Notes: generated from the sequence alone by a model not told the origin. DNA of 64,000 bases from Sodalis sp. CWE (GCF_019646055.1 NZ_JAESFE010000001.1:62001-126000), one strand, 5' to 3'; shown: positions 43,965 to 55,150, counted from the stretch's first letter. Translations and numbers: made by a program.

Positions 43965-46799
43965 ATGTATGAAATTAAAATTCATGGTGCCAATGCCCAT
44001 AATCTTAAAAACATTAGTTTGACATTACCTCATAACAAATTAATAGTAATAACTGGATTATCTGGTTCTGGAAAATCATCACTAGCGTTCGACATAATTT
44101 ATGCTGAAGGTCAGTATCGCTATACTAAAGTACTTCCTATTTATATTAGACGATTTCTACCATCAATAAAAAAACCAAACGTAGATCGTATTGAAGGGTT
44201 ATCACCTACAATTACAGTTGCAAGAAAGAGTATGTTTTCCAACTCTCGTTCAACGGTAGGAACTGTAACTGAAATTTACGATTACCTTCGGCTTCTTTTC
44301 GCTCGTATTGGTGAGCCTTATTGTCCTAATCACAATATACCATTAGCAGTATTGTCTATTAGACAAATGGTAGATAATGTTTTGTTAAAACAAGAAGGTA
44401 AAAGGCTTATGTTGTTGGCTCCAATCCTTATAAATGGACAACAAGAAGAATACAAAAAAAAATTAAAAGACCTAATAAAAGAAGGATATATTCGAATACG
44501 CATCAATGGAAAAATTTTTAATTTATTAAAATTATCTACACTTGATACAACACAAGAGAAACTTAAAATTGAAGTAGTGATAGATCGTTTTAAAGTATGC
44601 AAAAATCTTTCACAACGCTTAATAGAGTCCTTTGAGACAGCTCTCATTCTTTCAAAAGGCAAAGTAATATTAGTAGATATGGAAGATCAAGAAAAAGAAA
44701 CATTGTTTTCTAATAATTTTTCTTGTTCTATTTGCGGATATAGCGCTAATAAATTAGTTCCTCGCTTTTTTTCTTTCAATAATCCATATGGCGCCTGTCC
44801 AGATTGTAAAGGAACTGGTTTTCTGAATTATTTAGATCCAGAAAAAATTTTTCGGAATAAAAATATCTCTCTTGCTAAAGGCGCTATTCATGGATGGAAT
44901 CAGAACAACTCTGATCATTTTCAAATATTATGTTCGTTAGCTGAACATTATAAATTTGACATTGAAGAACCATTTTGTAAACTTGATTACAAAATACAAC
45001 AAAAAATTTTATTTGGATCGAAAGAAAATATTAAGATTAAATATATTAACAATGGTACGGTCTCAGAACAATATCTTCCATTTGAGGGAATTGTATCAAA
45101 CATAGAACGACGTTATAACAACGCTGAGCCTGCTATTCGTAAACGTTTTGCCAAGTATATTAACAGTCGTTTTTGTATCAATTGTGGCGGAACTCGCCTT
45201 CGTCAAGAAGCTAGAAAGGTTTTTCTAGAACATATTTCTCTGCCAGAGATTTCTGAAATGCAAGTCAGTTACGCGCTTTCTTTTTTCGAAAATATAAAAA
45301 TAAGTAAGCAACGCGCAAAGATTGCGGGAGAAGTTTTAAATGAAATTTGCAAACGACTTAAGTTTCTTGTTGATATTGGATTAGATTATCTTTCTTTATC
45401 TTGCCCAGTGGGAACCTTATCGACAGGTGAAGTCCAACGAATACATTTAGTGAACCAAATGAATACTGAATTAATTGGAGTAGTTTTTGTATTTGATGAA
45501 CCAACTATTGGCTTGCATCAACGCGATAATATCCAATTATTACAAATGTTAATGAATCTGCGAAATGCAGGCAATACAGTTATCGTAATAGAAAATGACA
45601 AGAGCATAATACAAATTGCTGATCATATTGTTGATATGGGCCCTGGCGCTGGTTGTAATGGCGGAAGAATAGTAGCTAAAGGCACAATAGAAGAAATTAT
45701 GGCAAATCCTACATCAATTACAGGACAGTTTCTTAGCAAGAAAGAAGATATAGTCATCCCAAAAAAGCGTGTTGTAGCAGATACTTCCCGTATGTTAAAA
45801 CTAATCGGTGCACATGGAAATAATCTAAAAAACGTAACATTATCTTTACCAGTCGGACTAATTACTTGCATTACTGGCGTTTCTGGATCAGGTAAATCTA
45901 CACTAATTAGTAATACTTTATATCCAGCTGTTCAAAGTCAATTTAATAAAAATATCACCTTTAGCAAAGCAAAACCATATCACCATATTCAGGGTCTAGA
46001 ATATTTTGATAAAATTATAAAGGTTGATCAAAATCCAATTGATCGCATATCATGCTCCTCTAATACCGCAACATTTACTGGTATTTTTACACTAATACGT
46101 ACATTGTTTGCTTCCGTTCCAGAATCTCGAGCTAGAGGGTATACAACTAGTCGATTTAGCTTTAATACACAAGGCGGACGTTGCGAAACATGTCAAGGAC
46201 ATGGAATTATCAAGACTGAAATGTACTTTTTATCGGATACTTATGTCCGGTGTGATCAATGTAATGGCCAACGTTATAATCGTGAAACTTTAGAAATTAA
46301 ATATAAAAAGAAAAGTATTTATCAGATATTAGAAATGAGTCTTGAAGAAGCATACGAGTTTTTCAGCGCTATTCCAATTTTGGCAAATAAAATTCGAATG
46401 TTAATAGACATAGGTTTATCATATATCTGCTTAGGTAATCCGATTACAATATTATCAAAAGGCGAAGCACAACGAATTAAACTAGCACAAGAACTATCTA
46501 AAAACAGAATAGGAAGAACACTATACATACTCGATGAACCAACAATAGGTTTACACTGTTTTGATATCCGTAAATTATTAACTATACTTTATAAATTACG
46601 AAATCAAGGTAATACAATTGTTATTATTGAACATAACTTAGATATCATTAAAACTGCAGACTGGATTGTCGATCTTGGTCCAGAAGGGGGAATCAGTGGA
46701 GGTCAGATTATAGTTTCCGGGACGCCAGAAGTAGTAGCGGATTGCAAAATTTCTTATACCGGACAACTTTTGAAGCCAATCCTAAAATGTAAAACCTAA
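43965..46799 (+). CDS. uvrA: Excinuclease ABC subunit A (UvrA), divergent
   Basis: Damage-recognition ATPase of nucleotide excision repair. 944 residues (E. coli 940) with both Walker A motifs ([24 protein letters not shown]), the zinc modules (CSICGYS...CPDC and CETCQGHG...CDQC) and both Walker B (DEPTIGLH). Several near-invariant elements have changed: ABC signatures read LSTGEVQR (485-492) and LSKGEAQR (830-837) instead of LSGGEAQR, the first H-loop His is N544 (VIVIENDKS), IEQKS is VARKS, and the DQSPIGRTPRSNPATYTG block is altered at 688-706. The frame is open throughout, so the gene may be functional but is relaxing. Confidence 0.95.
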   Translation: MYEIKIHGANAHNLKNISLTLPHNKLIVITGLSGSGKSSLAFDIIYAEGQYRYTKVLPIYIRRFLPSIKKPNVDRIEGLSPTITVARKSMFSNSRSTVGTVTEIYDYLRLLFARIGEPYCPNHNIPLAVLSIRQMVDNVLLKQEGKRLMLLAPILINGQQEEYKKKLKDLIKEGYIRIRINGKIFNLLKLSTLDTTQEKLKIEVVIDRFKVCKNLSQRLIESFETALILSKGKVILVDMEDQEKETLFSNNFSCSICGYSANKLVPRFFSFNNPYGACPDCKGTGFLNYLDPEKIFRNKNISLAKGAIHGWNQNNSDHFQILCSLAEHYKFDIEEPFCKLDYKIQQKILFGSKENIKIKYINNGTVSEQYLPFEGIVSNIERRYNNAEPAIRKRFAKYINSRFCINCGGTRLRQEARKVFLEHISLPEISEMQVSYALSFFENIKISKQRAKIAGEVLNEICKRLKFLVDIGLDYLSLSCPVGTLSTGEVQRIHLVNQMNTELIGVVFVFDEPTIGLHQRDNIQLLQMLMNLRNAGNTVIVIENDKSIIQIADHIVDMGPGAGCNGGRIVAKGTIEEIMANPTSITGQFLSKKEDIVIPKKRVVADTSRMLKLIGAHGNNLKNVTLSLPVGLITCITGVSGSGKSTLISNTLYPAVQSQFNKNITFSKAKPYHHIQGLEYFDKIIKVDQNPIDRISCSSNTATFTGIFTLIRTLFASVPESRARGYTTSRFSFNTQGGRCETCQGHGIIKTEMYFLSDTYVRCDQCNGQRYNRETLEIKYKKKSIYQILEMSLEEAYEFFSAIPILANKIRMLIDIGLSYICLGNPITILSKGEAQRIKLAQELSKNRIGRTLYILDEPTIGLHCFDIRKLLTILYKLRNQGNTIVIIEHNLDIIKTADWIVDLGPEGGISGGQIIVSGTPEVVADCKISYTGQLLKPILKCKT

Positions 46800-46949
46800 A
46801 AAACATTCGGATTTTAAAATTAAAAAGGTATTTTTATTTTTTTGATTGCTTTATTTAGAGTGGATTTAACGTCAGAATTAATTTTAATACAGTTTTTTTA
46901 ATTTTTAATAATGTTAAATAGAACATCTATCTTCTAGGATAGAGTCACA

Positions 46950-48347
46950 TTAAAAATAACATGGATCAGCATAATTTTCAAATCGAGACCATTTTCCATT
47001 GAAAGTTAATCGTACAGTCCCAATTGGTCCATTACGTTGTTTGCCAAGAATAATTTCAGCAATACCCTTCATCTCACTATTTTCATTATAAACCTCATCA
47101 CGATAAATAAACATAATTAGATCAGCATCCTGTTCAATGGATCCAGATTCACGCAAGTCAGAATTGACAGGACGCTTGTCAGCACGTTGCTCTAAACCAC
47201 GATTAAGTTGTGAGAGAGCTATAATTGGAACTTGCAGCTCTTTTGCTAATGCTTTCAAAGATCGAGAAATTTCGCCAATTTCTAGTGTTCGATTGTTAGA
47301 TAAAGATGGGACTCGCATTAATTGTAAATAGTCGATCATAATAAGGCTTAAGCCGTTATGTTCTCGAAATATTCTACGTGCACGCGAACGTACTTCTGTC
47401 GGAGTTAAACCAGACGAATCATCAATGTATATATTACGTTTCTTTAAAAGAATTCCCATAGCACTAGATATTTTTCCCCAATCTTCATCGTTTAGTTGTC
47501 CAGTGCGGATCTTAATTTGATCAACACGCGATATTGATGAAAGTATACGAATTATGATTTGTTCACTTGGCATTTCTAAACTAAAAATTAGCACTGGATT
47601 ATTTTCTGTCATAGAAACATTTTCGCACAAGTTCATAGCAAAAGTAGTTTTTCCCATGGATGGACGAGCAGCTATAACAATTAAGTCTGATCTTTGTAAA
47701 CCGGAAGTTTTTTTATCTAAATCTAAATAGCCGCTAGAGATACCAATTATTCCACTGTGTGGTTTCTGATATAATTTTTCAATACGAAAAATTGCATCTT
47801 CAAGAATTAAATCAATGCTTTTTGGACCTTCGTTTTTATTAATCCTATCCTCTGCTATCTGAAATACTTTTGATTCTGCTAAATCTAATAACTCTTCACT
47901 GCTGCGTCCTTGAGGGTAATATCCAGCATCTGCTATTTCATGAGCAGCTTTTATCATTTCTCTTAAAATAGCTCGTTCACGTACAATATCGGCATAAGCA
48001 GAAATGTTAGCAGCGCTTGGAGTGTTTTTTGATAATTCTGCTAAATAGGCAAAACCACCAACCGTATCTAATTCTCCTTTTTGATCCAATGATTCTGAAA
48101 GAGTAATTAAGTCAATTGGTTTATTTAATTCTAATAAAAGTCGCATTTCGTCAAAGATGAGTCGATGAGGGCGGCTAAAAAAATCATTGCTCGTGACTTG
48201 CCCAATAACGGTATCCCATCTTTCGTTATCTAACATGAGACCACCCAAAAGGGACTGTTCTGCTTCCAGAGAGTAGGGTGGAGTTTTTATATCTTCAATT
48301 CTATGCTCTTGAATAAAACTGGATCTACTAAATCTTTTTTCTGACAT
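46950..48347 (-). CDS. dnaB: Replicative DNA helicase
   Basis: Hexameric 5'-3' helicase of the replication fork. From ATG 48347 it has 465 residues (E. coli 471). The N-terminal domain begins near PPYSLEAEQSLLGGLMLDNE; Walker A is ARPSMGKTTFAMN and Walker B DYLQLM. The C-terminal QRNGPIGTVRLTFNGKWSRF is intact. GTG at 48362 would add five residues. dnaB is next to uvrA here, facing it; in E. coli the two are close (alr, tyrB and aphA lie between). Confidence 0.97.
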   Translation of the reverse strand: MSEKRFSRSSFIQEHRIEDIKTPPYSLEAEQSLLGGLMLDNERWDTVIGQVTSNDFFSRPHRLIFDEMRLLLELNKPIDLITLSESLDQKGELDTVGGFAYLAELSKNTPSAANISAYADIVRERAILREMIKAAHEIADAGYYPQGRSSEELLDLAESKVFQIAEDRINKNEGPKSIDLILEDAIFRIEKLYQKPHSGIIGISSGYLDLDKKTSGLQRSDLIVIAARPSMGKTTFAMNLCENVSMTENNPVLIFSLEMPSEQIIIRILSSISRVDQIKIRTGQLNDEDWGKISSAMGILLKKRNIYIDDSSGLTPTEVRSRARRIFREHNGLSLIMIDYLQLMRVPSLSNNRTLEIGEISRSLKALAKELQVPIIALSQLNRGLEQRADKRPVNSDLRESGSIEQDADLIMFIYRDEVYNENSEMKGIAEIILGKQRNGPIGTVRLTFNGKWSRFENYADPCYF

Positions 48348-49023
48348 AAATACTCTTCTCACTGTAACAGTGTTTAAATATTGAATTGCTTCTTCTATAT
48401 AAGAATTGTTTAAATTTACTTTTTAAATTTAAATGATTCTCCAACTTTTTTAAAATTATTAAATATTATTTTTAATTCTATACATCAATAGTTAGATATC
48501 GCAATCGGTATTATTTAATAATAAATCCATATTTTTATCTAAAAAATTAATAGTACTGAAATGTTTTTTTAGATTATGAAGTAATTTAATAAAATAACGA
48601 TAACTTCAAATTAAAAACATTAATTACATCAGTCATATTATACTTTTAAAAAATTGAGAAATAAAATTTTCATTAAAAATTGATTATAATTTAGGATAGA
48701 AATGATTTCCATTAAGATAGATTCTTTATAAAAGAGAACTTTCATAAGAAAAAGAAATAATTTCAATACTAGTAAAATAAAAAAATGCAGTAGTTTTTCT
48801 CTCAAAAAAGAGATTTTTTCTATAATTCATTAATTAATTTGATTGCTTTTTTTGAAGTAAAAGATTTTAACATGCCATCATATTTGATAATCATTTATAT
48901 TTTCTGCATATTCAAGAGAGGTAATAACTTAAAACCAAGCCTTTTGCATAAAAGTTGCATAACTCATGACAAATATTTATCATAATTAAATTAATTAAAT
49001 TGTTAATGAAAAAACTTATTTGT
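48348..49023. other. Gene-free interval between dnaB and tusA
   Basis: 676 bp without a credible gene. It must include the promoters of divergent dnaB and tusA. One terminator-like hairpin (48798-48819) is present; otherwise nothing recognisable. Confidence 0.55.
48798..48819 (+). terminator. Terminator-like hairpin upstream of tusA
   Basis: TCTCT-CAAAAA-AGAGA followed by six T on the plus strand. The nearest upstream plus-strand gene is uvrA, ending 2 kb away beyond dnaB, so it ends no visible gene. Confidence 0.35.
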
Positions 49024-49281
49024 ATGTCAGAAAATTTTTTCCTCGATTCAGATCAAAGTCTAGATGTACGTGGTTTGCGTTGTCCTGAACCGATTATGTT
49101 AATACGTAAAACTACACGCAATATGTTCCAAGGTGGAACATTATTGATTATTTCTGACGATCCGGCTACTGTTCGAGATATTCCACTTTTTTGTCGATTT
49201 ATGGAGCATACTTTATTAGCAAAAATAACAAATAAATTGCCATATCAATATTTCCTTCGTGTACAAGGAAGAATGAAATAG
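49024..49281 (+). CDS. tusA: Sulfur carrier protein TusA
   Basis: Accepts persulfide sulfur from IscS and passes it to TusD; in E. coli it also feeds molybdenum-cofactor synthesis. From ATG 49024 it has 85 residues (E. coli 81) with the active Cys20 in [13 protein letters not shown] and the conserved [20 protein letters not shown]. In-frame ATGs at 49000 and 49006 extend it without family support; no clear Shine-Dalgarno site helps. Together with tusDCB (22.1-23.2 kb) it supplies four of the five Tus proteins. Confidence 0.93.
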   Translation: MSENFFLDSDQSLDVRGLRCPEPIMLIRKTTRNMFQGGTLLIISDDPATVRDIPLFCRFMEHTLLAKITNKLPYQYFLRVQGRMK

Positions 49282-49638
49282 CCATGAATAATGAAACAGA
49301 AAAGTTTATTTCAAAAATAATGATTTTAAACGAAAATATTATTTCGTTCAGAAAACCCCTCGAACAAAATCCGATTTAATTATTTGAAATTGAATTGTAT
49401 TAATTTTAAAAATTAACTAAGTGATCTTATTTCCGCTAGCGGTAAGTACACATTATACTATCATAGTCATTAATAATAGTTGATAATGGAAAGATACAGC
49501 GGAGTTCAATGATGAATCGTTTTAGTAATTCACTTAGTTTAATTTATTTCTATTTATAGAATAAAGAATTTTAATAAACCTATTAGTAATTTTAATTACG
49601 TTTATAGATCTTTGTTAAAGTTCGATCCAAAGAACACT
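49282..49638. other. Gene-free interval between tusA and rsmD
   Basis: 357 bp between convergent tusA and rsmD. It contains the GC-rich palindrome CCGCTAGCGG (49433-49442), conspicuous in this AT-rich sequence, and an imperfect inverted repeat around 49451-49489. E. coli has zntA and several small genes here; no remnant is recognisable. Confidence 0.5.
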
Positions 49639-50205
49639 TTATGGAGAAAAGTAAAGTCGATAAGAAACCTGAGAAGTGTTCTTCTCCCGATGCTTTTTCC
49701 AGTGAGAAGGAACTATTTTATTGGCTTCTTGGTTCGTCGCTTCGGTTTCAATATAAATCCATGCGTTCCGCTTTAGTCGCTGATATTGATTTAGAGCATT
49801 TATTGTAACAGTTATTAATTCATTATGATAAAATGGAGGATCAATAAAAACAATATTAAAAGAACTTCCATTCCTCGCAAGCCAATGCAAGCTATTAGTA
49901 GTGATGATTTTTGCTTTTTTTGTTTGCAATTTTGATGCGCTTTGAATCAATTGCTTACTGGCTAGACGGTTTATTTCTAATAGGGTAACGTTACTAACAC
50001 CACGAGATAGTGCTTCAAAACCTAACGCACCAGTCCCAGCGAAACAATCTAAACATTGAGCTTCTTTAATAACTGGTTGTAACCAATTAAATAATGTTTC
50101 TCGCATGCGACTAGAAGTCGGACGCAAACCAGGATTCTTTAATACAACAAGTTTACGGCCTCTCCATTTTCCACCAATAATGCGAATGTAATTAGGATAA
50201 TTCAT
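49639..50205 (-). CDS. rsmD: 16S rRNA m2G966 methyltransferase
   Basis: SAM-dependent methylation of G966 in the P-site region of 16S rRNA. 188 residues (E. coli 198). IRIIGGKWRGRKL, CLDCFAGTGALGFEALSRG (SAM motif I) and the catalytic FIDPPF are present. In E. coli it is divergent from ftsY-ftsE-ftsX, with rpoH after them; here rpoH follows after a 750-bp gap without ftsYEX. Confidence 0.95.
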   Translation of the reverse strand: MNYPNYIRIIGGKWRGRKLVVLKNPGLRPTSSRMRETLFNWLQPVIKEAQCLDCFAGTGALGFEALSRGVSNVTLLEINRLASKQLIQSASKLQTKKAKIITTNSLHWLARNGSSFNIVFIDPPFYHNELITVTINALNQYQRLKRNAWIYIETEATNQEANKIVPSHWKKHREKNTSQVSYRLYFSP

Positions 50206-50955
50206 TTCTTATTATGCTATAAGCATATAAAAAGTATCATCAGATAAATAAATTAAAATAAATAACTAATTGTATCATTGAGTAATATATAGTGAATTCT
50301 TTATCAAAAAAAAAGATCCTATTAAAGATAGGCGAATATTTATACGTTTATAAAAACTACACCTATAATTATCAAGCAATTAATGGATTTAAATTTCTAT
50401 TAAGAGAATTTTTCATTGGAATAGACAAAAAGCCAAAAAGCAATAGTTATTAAGCTGTAAAATTCTTATGGTATAAGAAAATTATTTAAAACAATATAAT
50501 TTTCTTATAAAAGACATGAAATATGAAAACAAATAAGCGCTCCTTTCTAATTAAGATTTTAAATAGATTAATGCAATCTCTAATATTCATTTTCAATTGG
50601 AATAAACCTGATAATAGATTTTAGGTTCGTATTTTTTGATCTAAGGAAGGTAGAAATAAAAAATTATTTTTTTGTTAAAAATATCTCTTAGTATATTACT
50701 TTTAATTCTAAAAAATAGAACAACCATATTTATTCATCCTTTTAATAAACAAAAAGACTATTTAGAAAATAAAGTCAATATATTTATCTTTCTAATTGAA
50801 AAACATGAACTACATTTTTATTAAAATGGTACAGAAAACAACAGCAGATCTTTTTATAGATCTGAAAAACTTTATTTTAGTTAATTTTTGCTTTCTGCTT
50901 GATAAGACATTACCCATAATTTTTATAAAAATTCTCATCTTAAAAAGAGGCTATA
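50206..50955. other. Gene-free interval, site of missing ftsYEX
   Basis: 750 bp without a credible gene between rsmD and rpoH. E. coli has ftsY, ftsE and ftsX here. A small hairpin CCTAT-TAAAG-ATAGG lies near 50316-50331. The rpoH promoters should lie at the right end, but none stands out. Confidence 0.55.
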
Positions 50956-51813
50956 ATGATCGAAGAAATACAAGGATTGGCTTATTCTCCACAGGGGAGT
51001 TTAAAGGCTTATGTTAGATCTGCTCATGCTTATCCAATGCTTACTGCAGAAGAAGAGCGTAACCTGACTGAACAGTTATACTATCACGGGGATTTAGAGG
51101 CAGCTAAAAGATTGATTTTATCTCATCTTCGTTTTGTTATACATATTGCTCGTAACTATTCCGGCTACGGATTATCACAGGCTGACTTAATTCAAGAGGG
51201 TAGTATTGGATTAATGAAAGCTGTTCGGCGTTTTAATCCAAAGGTAGGTGTAAGGCTAGTATCATTTGCAGTGCATTGGATAAAAGCGGAAATACATGAA
51301 TACGTATTGCGTAACTGGCGCATCGTAAAAGTGGCTACTACTAAAGCACAGCGTAAGCTCTTCTTTAATCTAAGAAAAACTAAGCAACGTCTTGGATGGT
51401 TTGATCAGAATGAAGTAGAAATAGTAGCTAAGGAACTCGGGGTAACAAGTAAAGATGTTCGTGAAATGGAGTTTCGTATGGCTGCACAAGATATGACGTT
51501 TGATCCAATACCAGAAGATAGCTCTCGCGATGGATATTCAATTTTACCGACAATTTATTTACAAGATAAGTCATCTGATTTTGCTGATAATTTTGAAGAA
51601 GATAATTGGGATAACCATGCTACTGAAAAATTGAGCAAAGCGCTTCGAAATCTCGATGAGCGTAGTCGAAACATTATTTGCGCGCGCTGGTTGGATGTTG
51701 AGAATAAAAGCACTCTCCAAGAGTTAGCTAATAGATATGGGGTTTCTGCAGAGCGCGTGAGACAGTTAGAAAAGAACGCTATGAAGAAAATGCGCCTAGC
51801 GATCGAGACCTAA
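50956..51813 (+). CDS. rpoH: RNA polymerase sigma-32 factor (heat shock)
   Basis: Alternative sigma factor for chaperone and protease genes. 285 residues (E. coli 284). Region 2 shows [20 protein letters not shown] and [19 protein letters not shown]; the RpoH box [18 protein letters not shown] and region 4 [20 protein letters not shown] are conserved. AGAGG lies before the ATG. Retention with dnaK-dnaJ suggests that a heat-shock regulon survives. Confidence 0.97.
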   Translation: MIEEIQGLAYSPQGSLKAYVRSAHAYPMLTAEEERNLTEQLYYHGDLEAAKRLILSHLRFVIHIARNYSGYGLSQADLIQEGSIGLMKAVRRFNPKVGVRLVSFAVHWIKAEIHEYVLRNWRIVKVATTKAQRKLFFNLRKTKQRLGWFDQNEVEIVAKELGVTSKDVREMEFRMAAQDMTFDPIPEDSSRDGYSILPTIYLQDKSSDFADNFEEDNWDNHATEKLSKALRNLDERSRNIICARWLDVENKSTLQELANRYGVSAERVRQLEKNAMKKMRLAIET

Positions 51814-52156
51814 TTAATTTTTTATGACTGAAAACGTATCTAGATTCTGTACAATGAAACGTTTTATATGGGCACTTTTTAATCAAGATATATAAGTTTT
51901 TAGTTTCAAACTCTTTTTATAAAAAAATCTCTTCAAACTGCTGCCATATCATCTTTCAATAAGAAATTTTCTTTGTAATGGAAAAAACAATCCGTATCAA
52001 TTTAAATTAAACGATTACTACTTTTTTAATGTCATTATACATAAAAAAGCGTATTTATAATTTCTTATTTAAAACTAGAATAAATATCGATGTTTAATAC
52101 CAAAAATCATATGAAAAACAGATAAATTTCAGTAAAACAAAAACTATAAATATTCT
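51814..52156. other. Gene-free interval between rpoH and lptG
   Basis: 343 bp between convergent rpoH and lptG. AT-rich, without a clear terminator hairpin or any other recognisable element. Confidence 0.5.
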
Positions 52157-53227
52157 TTAATGTCGTAGCAACAGTACACCAATACTAATTGTAATAAATA
52201 TTGCACTAGGAAACAAAACCCCTAGTATGGGAGGGATGTTATATATCAGACTGAGCGTTCTAAGTATTTGTTCCGTTATAAAAAATAAAAATCCAAGACT
52301 TATTCCTGTAATAATACGTGTTCCCATAGAAACATTATGTAGTGGACCCAAAATAAACGATATTGCTACAAAAATCATTACAGCTACCGAGAGCGGAGAA
52401 AAAATTTTAGCCCAGACATAAATTAGATATCGATTAGATTTCTGCTTGTTTTGATCAAGATAATTAACATAGTTGTACAGTTCGGAAACGGACATTGATT
52501 CCGGTTTTGTTAGAATAATTTCTAATTTTTCTGGTGTAATATCAGTCTTCCACTCATCATTTTCAGTGTTTTGACTAGAAATTTTTTTATCGTCAATTAA
52601 TGTTGATTTACTTACTTGTGATAATCTCCAAATATTATTGCTAAATGTAGCTGTTTCTGCATAAAGAAACGATTTTAATCTTTTTTTCATTAAATGATAA
52701 ATATTGATACCAACTAACTTATTACTACCTATAATGCTTTTAATAAAAATAAAATCATCACCATCTTTAATCCAAAGATCATTATAGGCGGAAAGAGTAG
52801 AGTCATTATAAATCATATTTGTACGATAATTATGAGCCATTTTTTCACTAACCGGAGAAATCCACTCGCTGATAATTACCGTTAAAAGAATTAGCGGAAA
52901 AGTAGTCTTCATTACTGAACCAGTAATTCGAATGAGACTAATTCCAGCTGCTTGTATTACCACCAATTCATTGTTTGTTATTAACGATCCTAATCCTAAT
53001 AAGGTTCCAAGCAGGATAGATTCAGGCAAGAACACTTCAATATCTTTTGGAACACTAAATAATGTAAATAACCCTGCACAAAAAGTAGAATAATTGCCTT
53101 GACCTACTTTTCTTAATTGCTCAACAAATTTAATGATACTAGACAGCGATATAAGAACAAATAGGCTCATTATTACTGTATTTAGTAAAGTTTTACCAAT
53201 ATAGCGATCTAATATGCTAAGAAACAT
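52157..53227 (-). CDS. lptG: LPS export permease LptG
   Basis: Inner-membrane subunit of the LptB2FG transporter that extracts LPS and passes it to LptC and LptA. 356 residues (E. coli 360), with DRYIGKTLLNTV at the start, membrane segments at both ends and a periplasmic jellyroll in the middle. LSVAVMIFVAISFILGPL and MGTRIITGISLGFLFF match the E. coli protein. It begins four bases after lptF, so the two are one operon. Confidence 0.95.
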   Translation of the reverse strand: MFLSILDRYIGKTLLNTVIMSLFVLISLSSIIKFVEQLRKVGQGNYSTFCAGLFTLFSVPKDIEVFLPESILLGTLLGLGSLITNNELVVIQAAGISLIRITGSVMKTTFPLILLTVIISEWISPVSEKMAHNYRTNMIYNDSTLSAYNDLWIKDGDDFIFIKSIIGSNKLVGINIYHLMKKRLKSFLYAETATFSNNIWRLSQVSKSTLIDDKKISSQNTENDEWKTDITPEKLEIILTKPESMSVSELYNYVNYLDQNKQKSNRYLIYVWAKIFSPLSVAVMIFVAISFILGPLHNVSMGTRIITGISLGFLFFITEQILRTLSLIYNIPPILGVLFPSAIFITISIGVLLLRH

Positions 53228-53231
53228 TAAA

Positions 53232-54332
53232 TTATTTCCTTATGCGAAAGTGATTACAAATCCTTTTTACAAAAAACGAATTATCTAGTAAATTCAAAAA
53301 TAATGCCAAAAACAAATATGCTATATTTGTAATCCACGACCAAAGTTTAGGATCAAGCTTTCCCATAATGCTATTAGCACGCAACGATGTTTGCAAAAGA
53401 AAGAAAAATAAGTATAAAAGCATTGCAAAAAATAGGCTAAAAAATTGTTTTCGGCGCGAATTTACCATCGAAAATGGAATTGCAATTATTGCCATGATAG
53501 GTATTGAAACTATTAGTGTAAATCTCCAATGCAATTCTGCGCGTTTTTTAGATTCTTTAGAATTCCATAACTGTAATAAAGTTAATTGGTTAATATTTTG
53601 TTTAAAAAGCAAAGTTTTTTTTTGTTGATGAATAACAATTTTAGTTTGATCAAAGTCAGTAATGCGAAAAATAAGAAATGGGTTTTTTTTTTCATAAAAA
53701 GTGCCTTGTTTTAGAACAAAAACTTGTGATCCATCTGATCTATAATTTAGATATCCGTGATCGGCTATTACTATAAAAGGATATGTATCTTCTATTTTTC
53801 TAAGTTGTGCCAGAAATATATGATTAAAATTATTATTTGTGATTTGTTCAATAAACAGAACAGAATTTCCGTTCTGCATTGATTTAAATCGGCCTTCCAT
53901 TATTGCTGATACACCAATATCAGCCTTTGATTCTGACATAACTATATCTTGATATTGACACGACCAAGGAGAGATCCACATTACGTTGATTCCTTCCAAG
54001 ACTATTGTGATTAAACTAAGTAGGAGTGCTGAACGTAGCAGTTCAATTTTACTAAAACCGCAAGCATACATAGCGATAATTTCATTTTTGGCATACATAT
54101 AACTTAACGTTATTAAAAGACTTAGGAAAAGGCTCAATGGAAAAATAAGTTGCGCCATCTCAGGCATACCTAAAATGAGCAAAGGAACAATCAGATTCTT
54201 TGATACAATACCATCAGCTGTTGCATCAAGTACCCTAACCAATTTTTGACAAAAGAAAATAAAAAATAAAATAAATAAGATAGTAACCTGGTTTTTGAGC
54301 GTTTCATAAATAAGATATCTAATAATAATCAC
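53232..54332 (-). CDS. lptF: LPS export permease LptF
   Basis: Partner of LptG in the LPS transporter. 366 residues, equal to E. coli. It has N-terminal membrane segments (IIRYLIYETLKNQV), a periplasmic domain, and C-terminal segments with LHWRFTLIVSIPIMAIIAIPFS. The coding strand contains a run of ten A (complement of T53683-53692) at FYEKKNPF, a likely slippage site, though the frame is intact. In E. coli pepA-holC-valS runs in the opposite direction from here; only valS remains. Confidence 0.95.
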   Translation of the reverse strand: MIIIRYLIYETLKNQVTILFILFFIFFCQKLVRVLDATADGIVSKNLIVPLLILGMPEMAQLIFPLSLFLSLLITLSYMYAKNEIIAMYACGFSKIELLRSALLLSLITIVLEGINVMWISPWSCQYQDIVMSESKADIGVSAIMEGRFKSMQNGNSVLFIEQITNNNFNHIFLAQLRKIEDTYPFIVIADHGYLNYRSDGSQVFVLKQGTFYEKKNPFLIFRITDFDQTKIVIHQQKKTLLFKQNINQLTLLQLWNSKESKKRAELHWRFTLIVSIPIMAIIAIPFSMVNSRRKQFFSLFFAMLLYLFFFLLQTSLRANSIMGKLDPKLWSWITNIAYLFLALFLNLLDNSFFVKRICNHFRIRK

Positions 54333-54774
54333 AACTATTCGTCTATAAGGCCTTTTTAATAGAGAAAAAGCAGTAGTACCATCTTATTTTATTATAAGCT
54401 AAAAAAACTTTTTCGTTTAAAAAATAAATGACAAATATCTTTTTAAAGGCTTTTATTACTTAATTTAGTAAAACTAGAAGCAATCATTTAATTATTGAAG
54501 AGATAGATAGGAGATTTTTGATTTACTAAAATATATTTATGCAAGACGTGGATATTTTATTATTTACATGAATGTATACTAATATTTCCATGCACAGATC
54601 ACCATAATTAAGACCGAAACATTAATTATTTCAAATTGACATACCAGACTATTAAAATTTTTTATAAAAAAGCAGAGAATCATTATAGTTATGATGATTC
54701 ATATGGAACTTTAGTTTAAAGAACAAGAGTAAAAAAATTTAGAGATTTTCTTTTTTTTTTGAAACTTTTAAAAA

Positions 54775-54797
54775 ATTTTCTCTAAAATAGAGAAAAT
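54775..54797 (-). terminator. Strong hairpin upstream of valS
   Basis: A 10-bp perfect stem with 3-base loop, ATTTTCTCTA-AAA-TAGAGAAAAT. On the minus strand it is followed by TTTTTAAAAG, as in a terminator, but no minus-strand gene ends here. It resembles the hairpin after rplQ. Confidence 0.45.
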
Positions 54798-54953
54798 AAA
54801 TATATCATTATTACAATTATCTTCTAAGAAGAAGGAAATAGAATCTGTTCTTTATTAGAATTGCTTATTTACAATAAATAAATTTTCTATTTAGTTGTAG
54901 AAGCAACTTAATTAAGTTAAGTAGTTACTCTTTGATGCTGATATTTTAGATAT

Positions 54954-54970
54954 TCTCTTCATTAAAGAGA
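54954..54970. terminator. Small hairpin upstream of valS
   Basis: TCTCTT-CATTA-AAGAGA, a 6-bp stem with the arm type seen at several other intergenic places. Followed by only three T on the plus strand. Confidence 0.3.
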
Positions 54971-55150
54971 TTTAAGTTCTAATTCAAACAGAGTGCAAAT
55001 CTAATTTTTTAATCATTCTTACTTTTTTAAATAAAATTTACTAGAAATAATGTCATTACGGATTGTAACATAATGTGCATAAATACTCAGATAAGTTTCA
55101 TTTCATGACAACGCTTACACAAACTAGGATAATTAGGCAGATTAATAATA

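Larger units (their letters stand above)
54333..55150. other. Gene-free interval, site of lost pepA and holC
   Basis: 818 bp between lptF and divergent valS with no credible reading frame. It holds two clear hairpins (54775-54797, 54954-54970), a smaller one CTTCT-A-AGAAG near 54830, and a single DnaA-box-like nonamer at 55074-55082. The hairpins may be leftovers of terminators of deleted genes. Confidence 0.55.

Noticed and set aside
50796-51017. 73-codon plus-strand frame upstream of and overlapping rpoH
   Set aside because: Out of frame with rpoH, hydrophobic AT-rich composition, no family resemblance and no ribosome-binding site.
55074-55082. TGTGCATAA, a DnaA-box-like nonamer upstream of valS
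   Set aside because: A single site; one or two such matches are expected by chance in 64 kb, and no cluster or dnaA-type context supports an origin.
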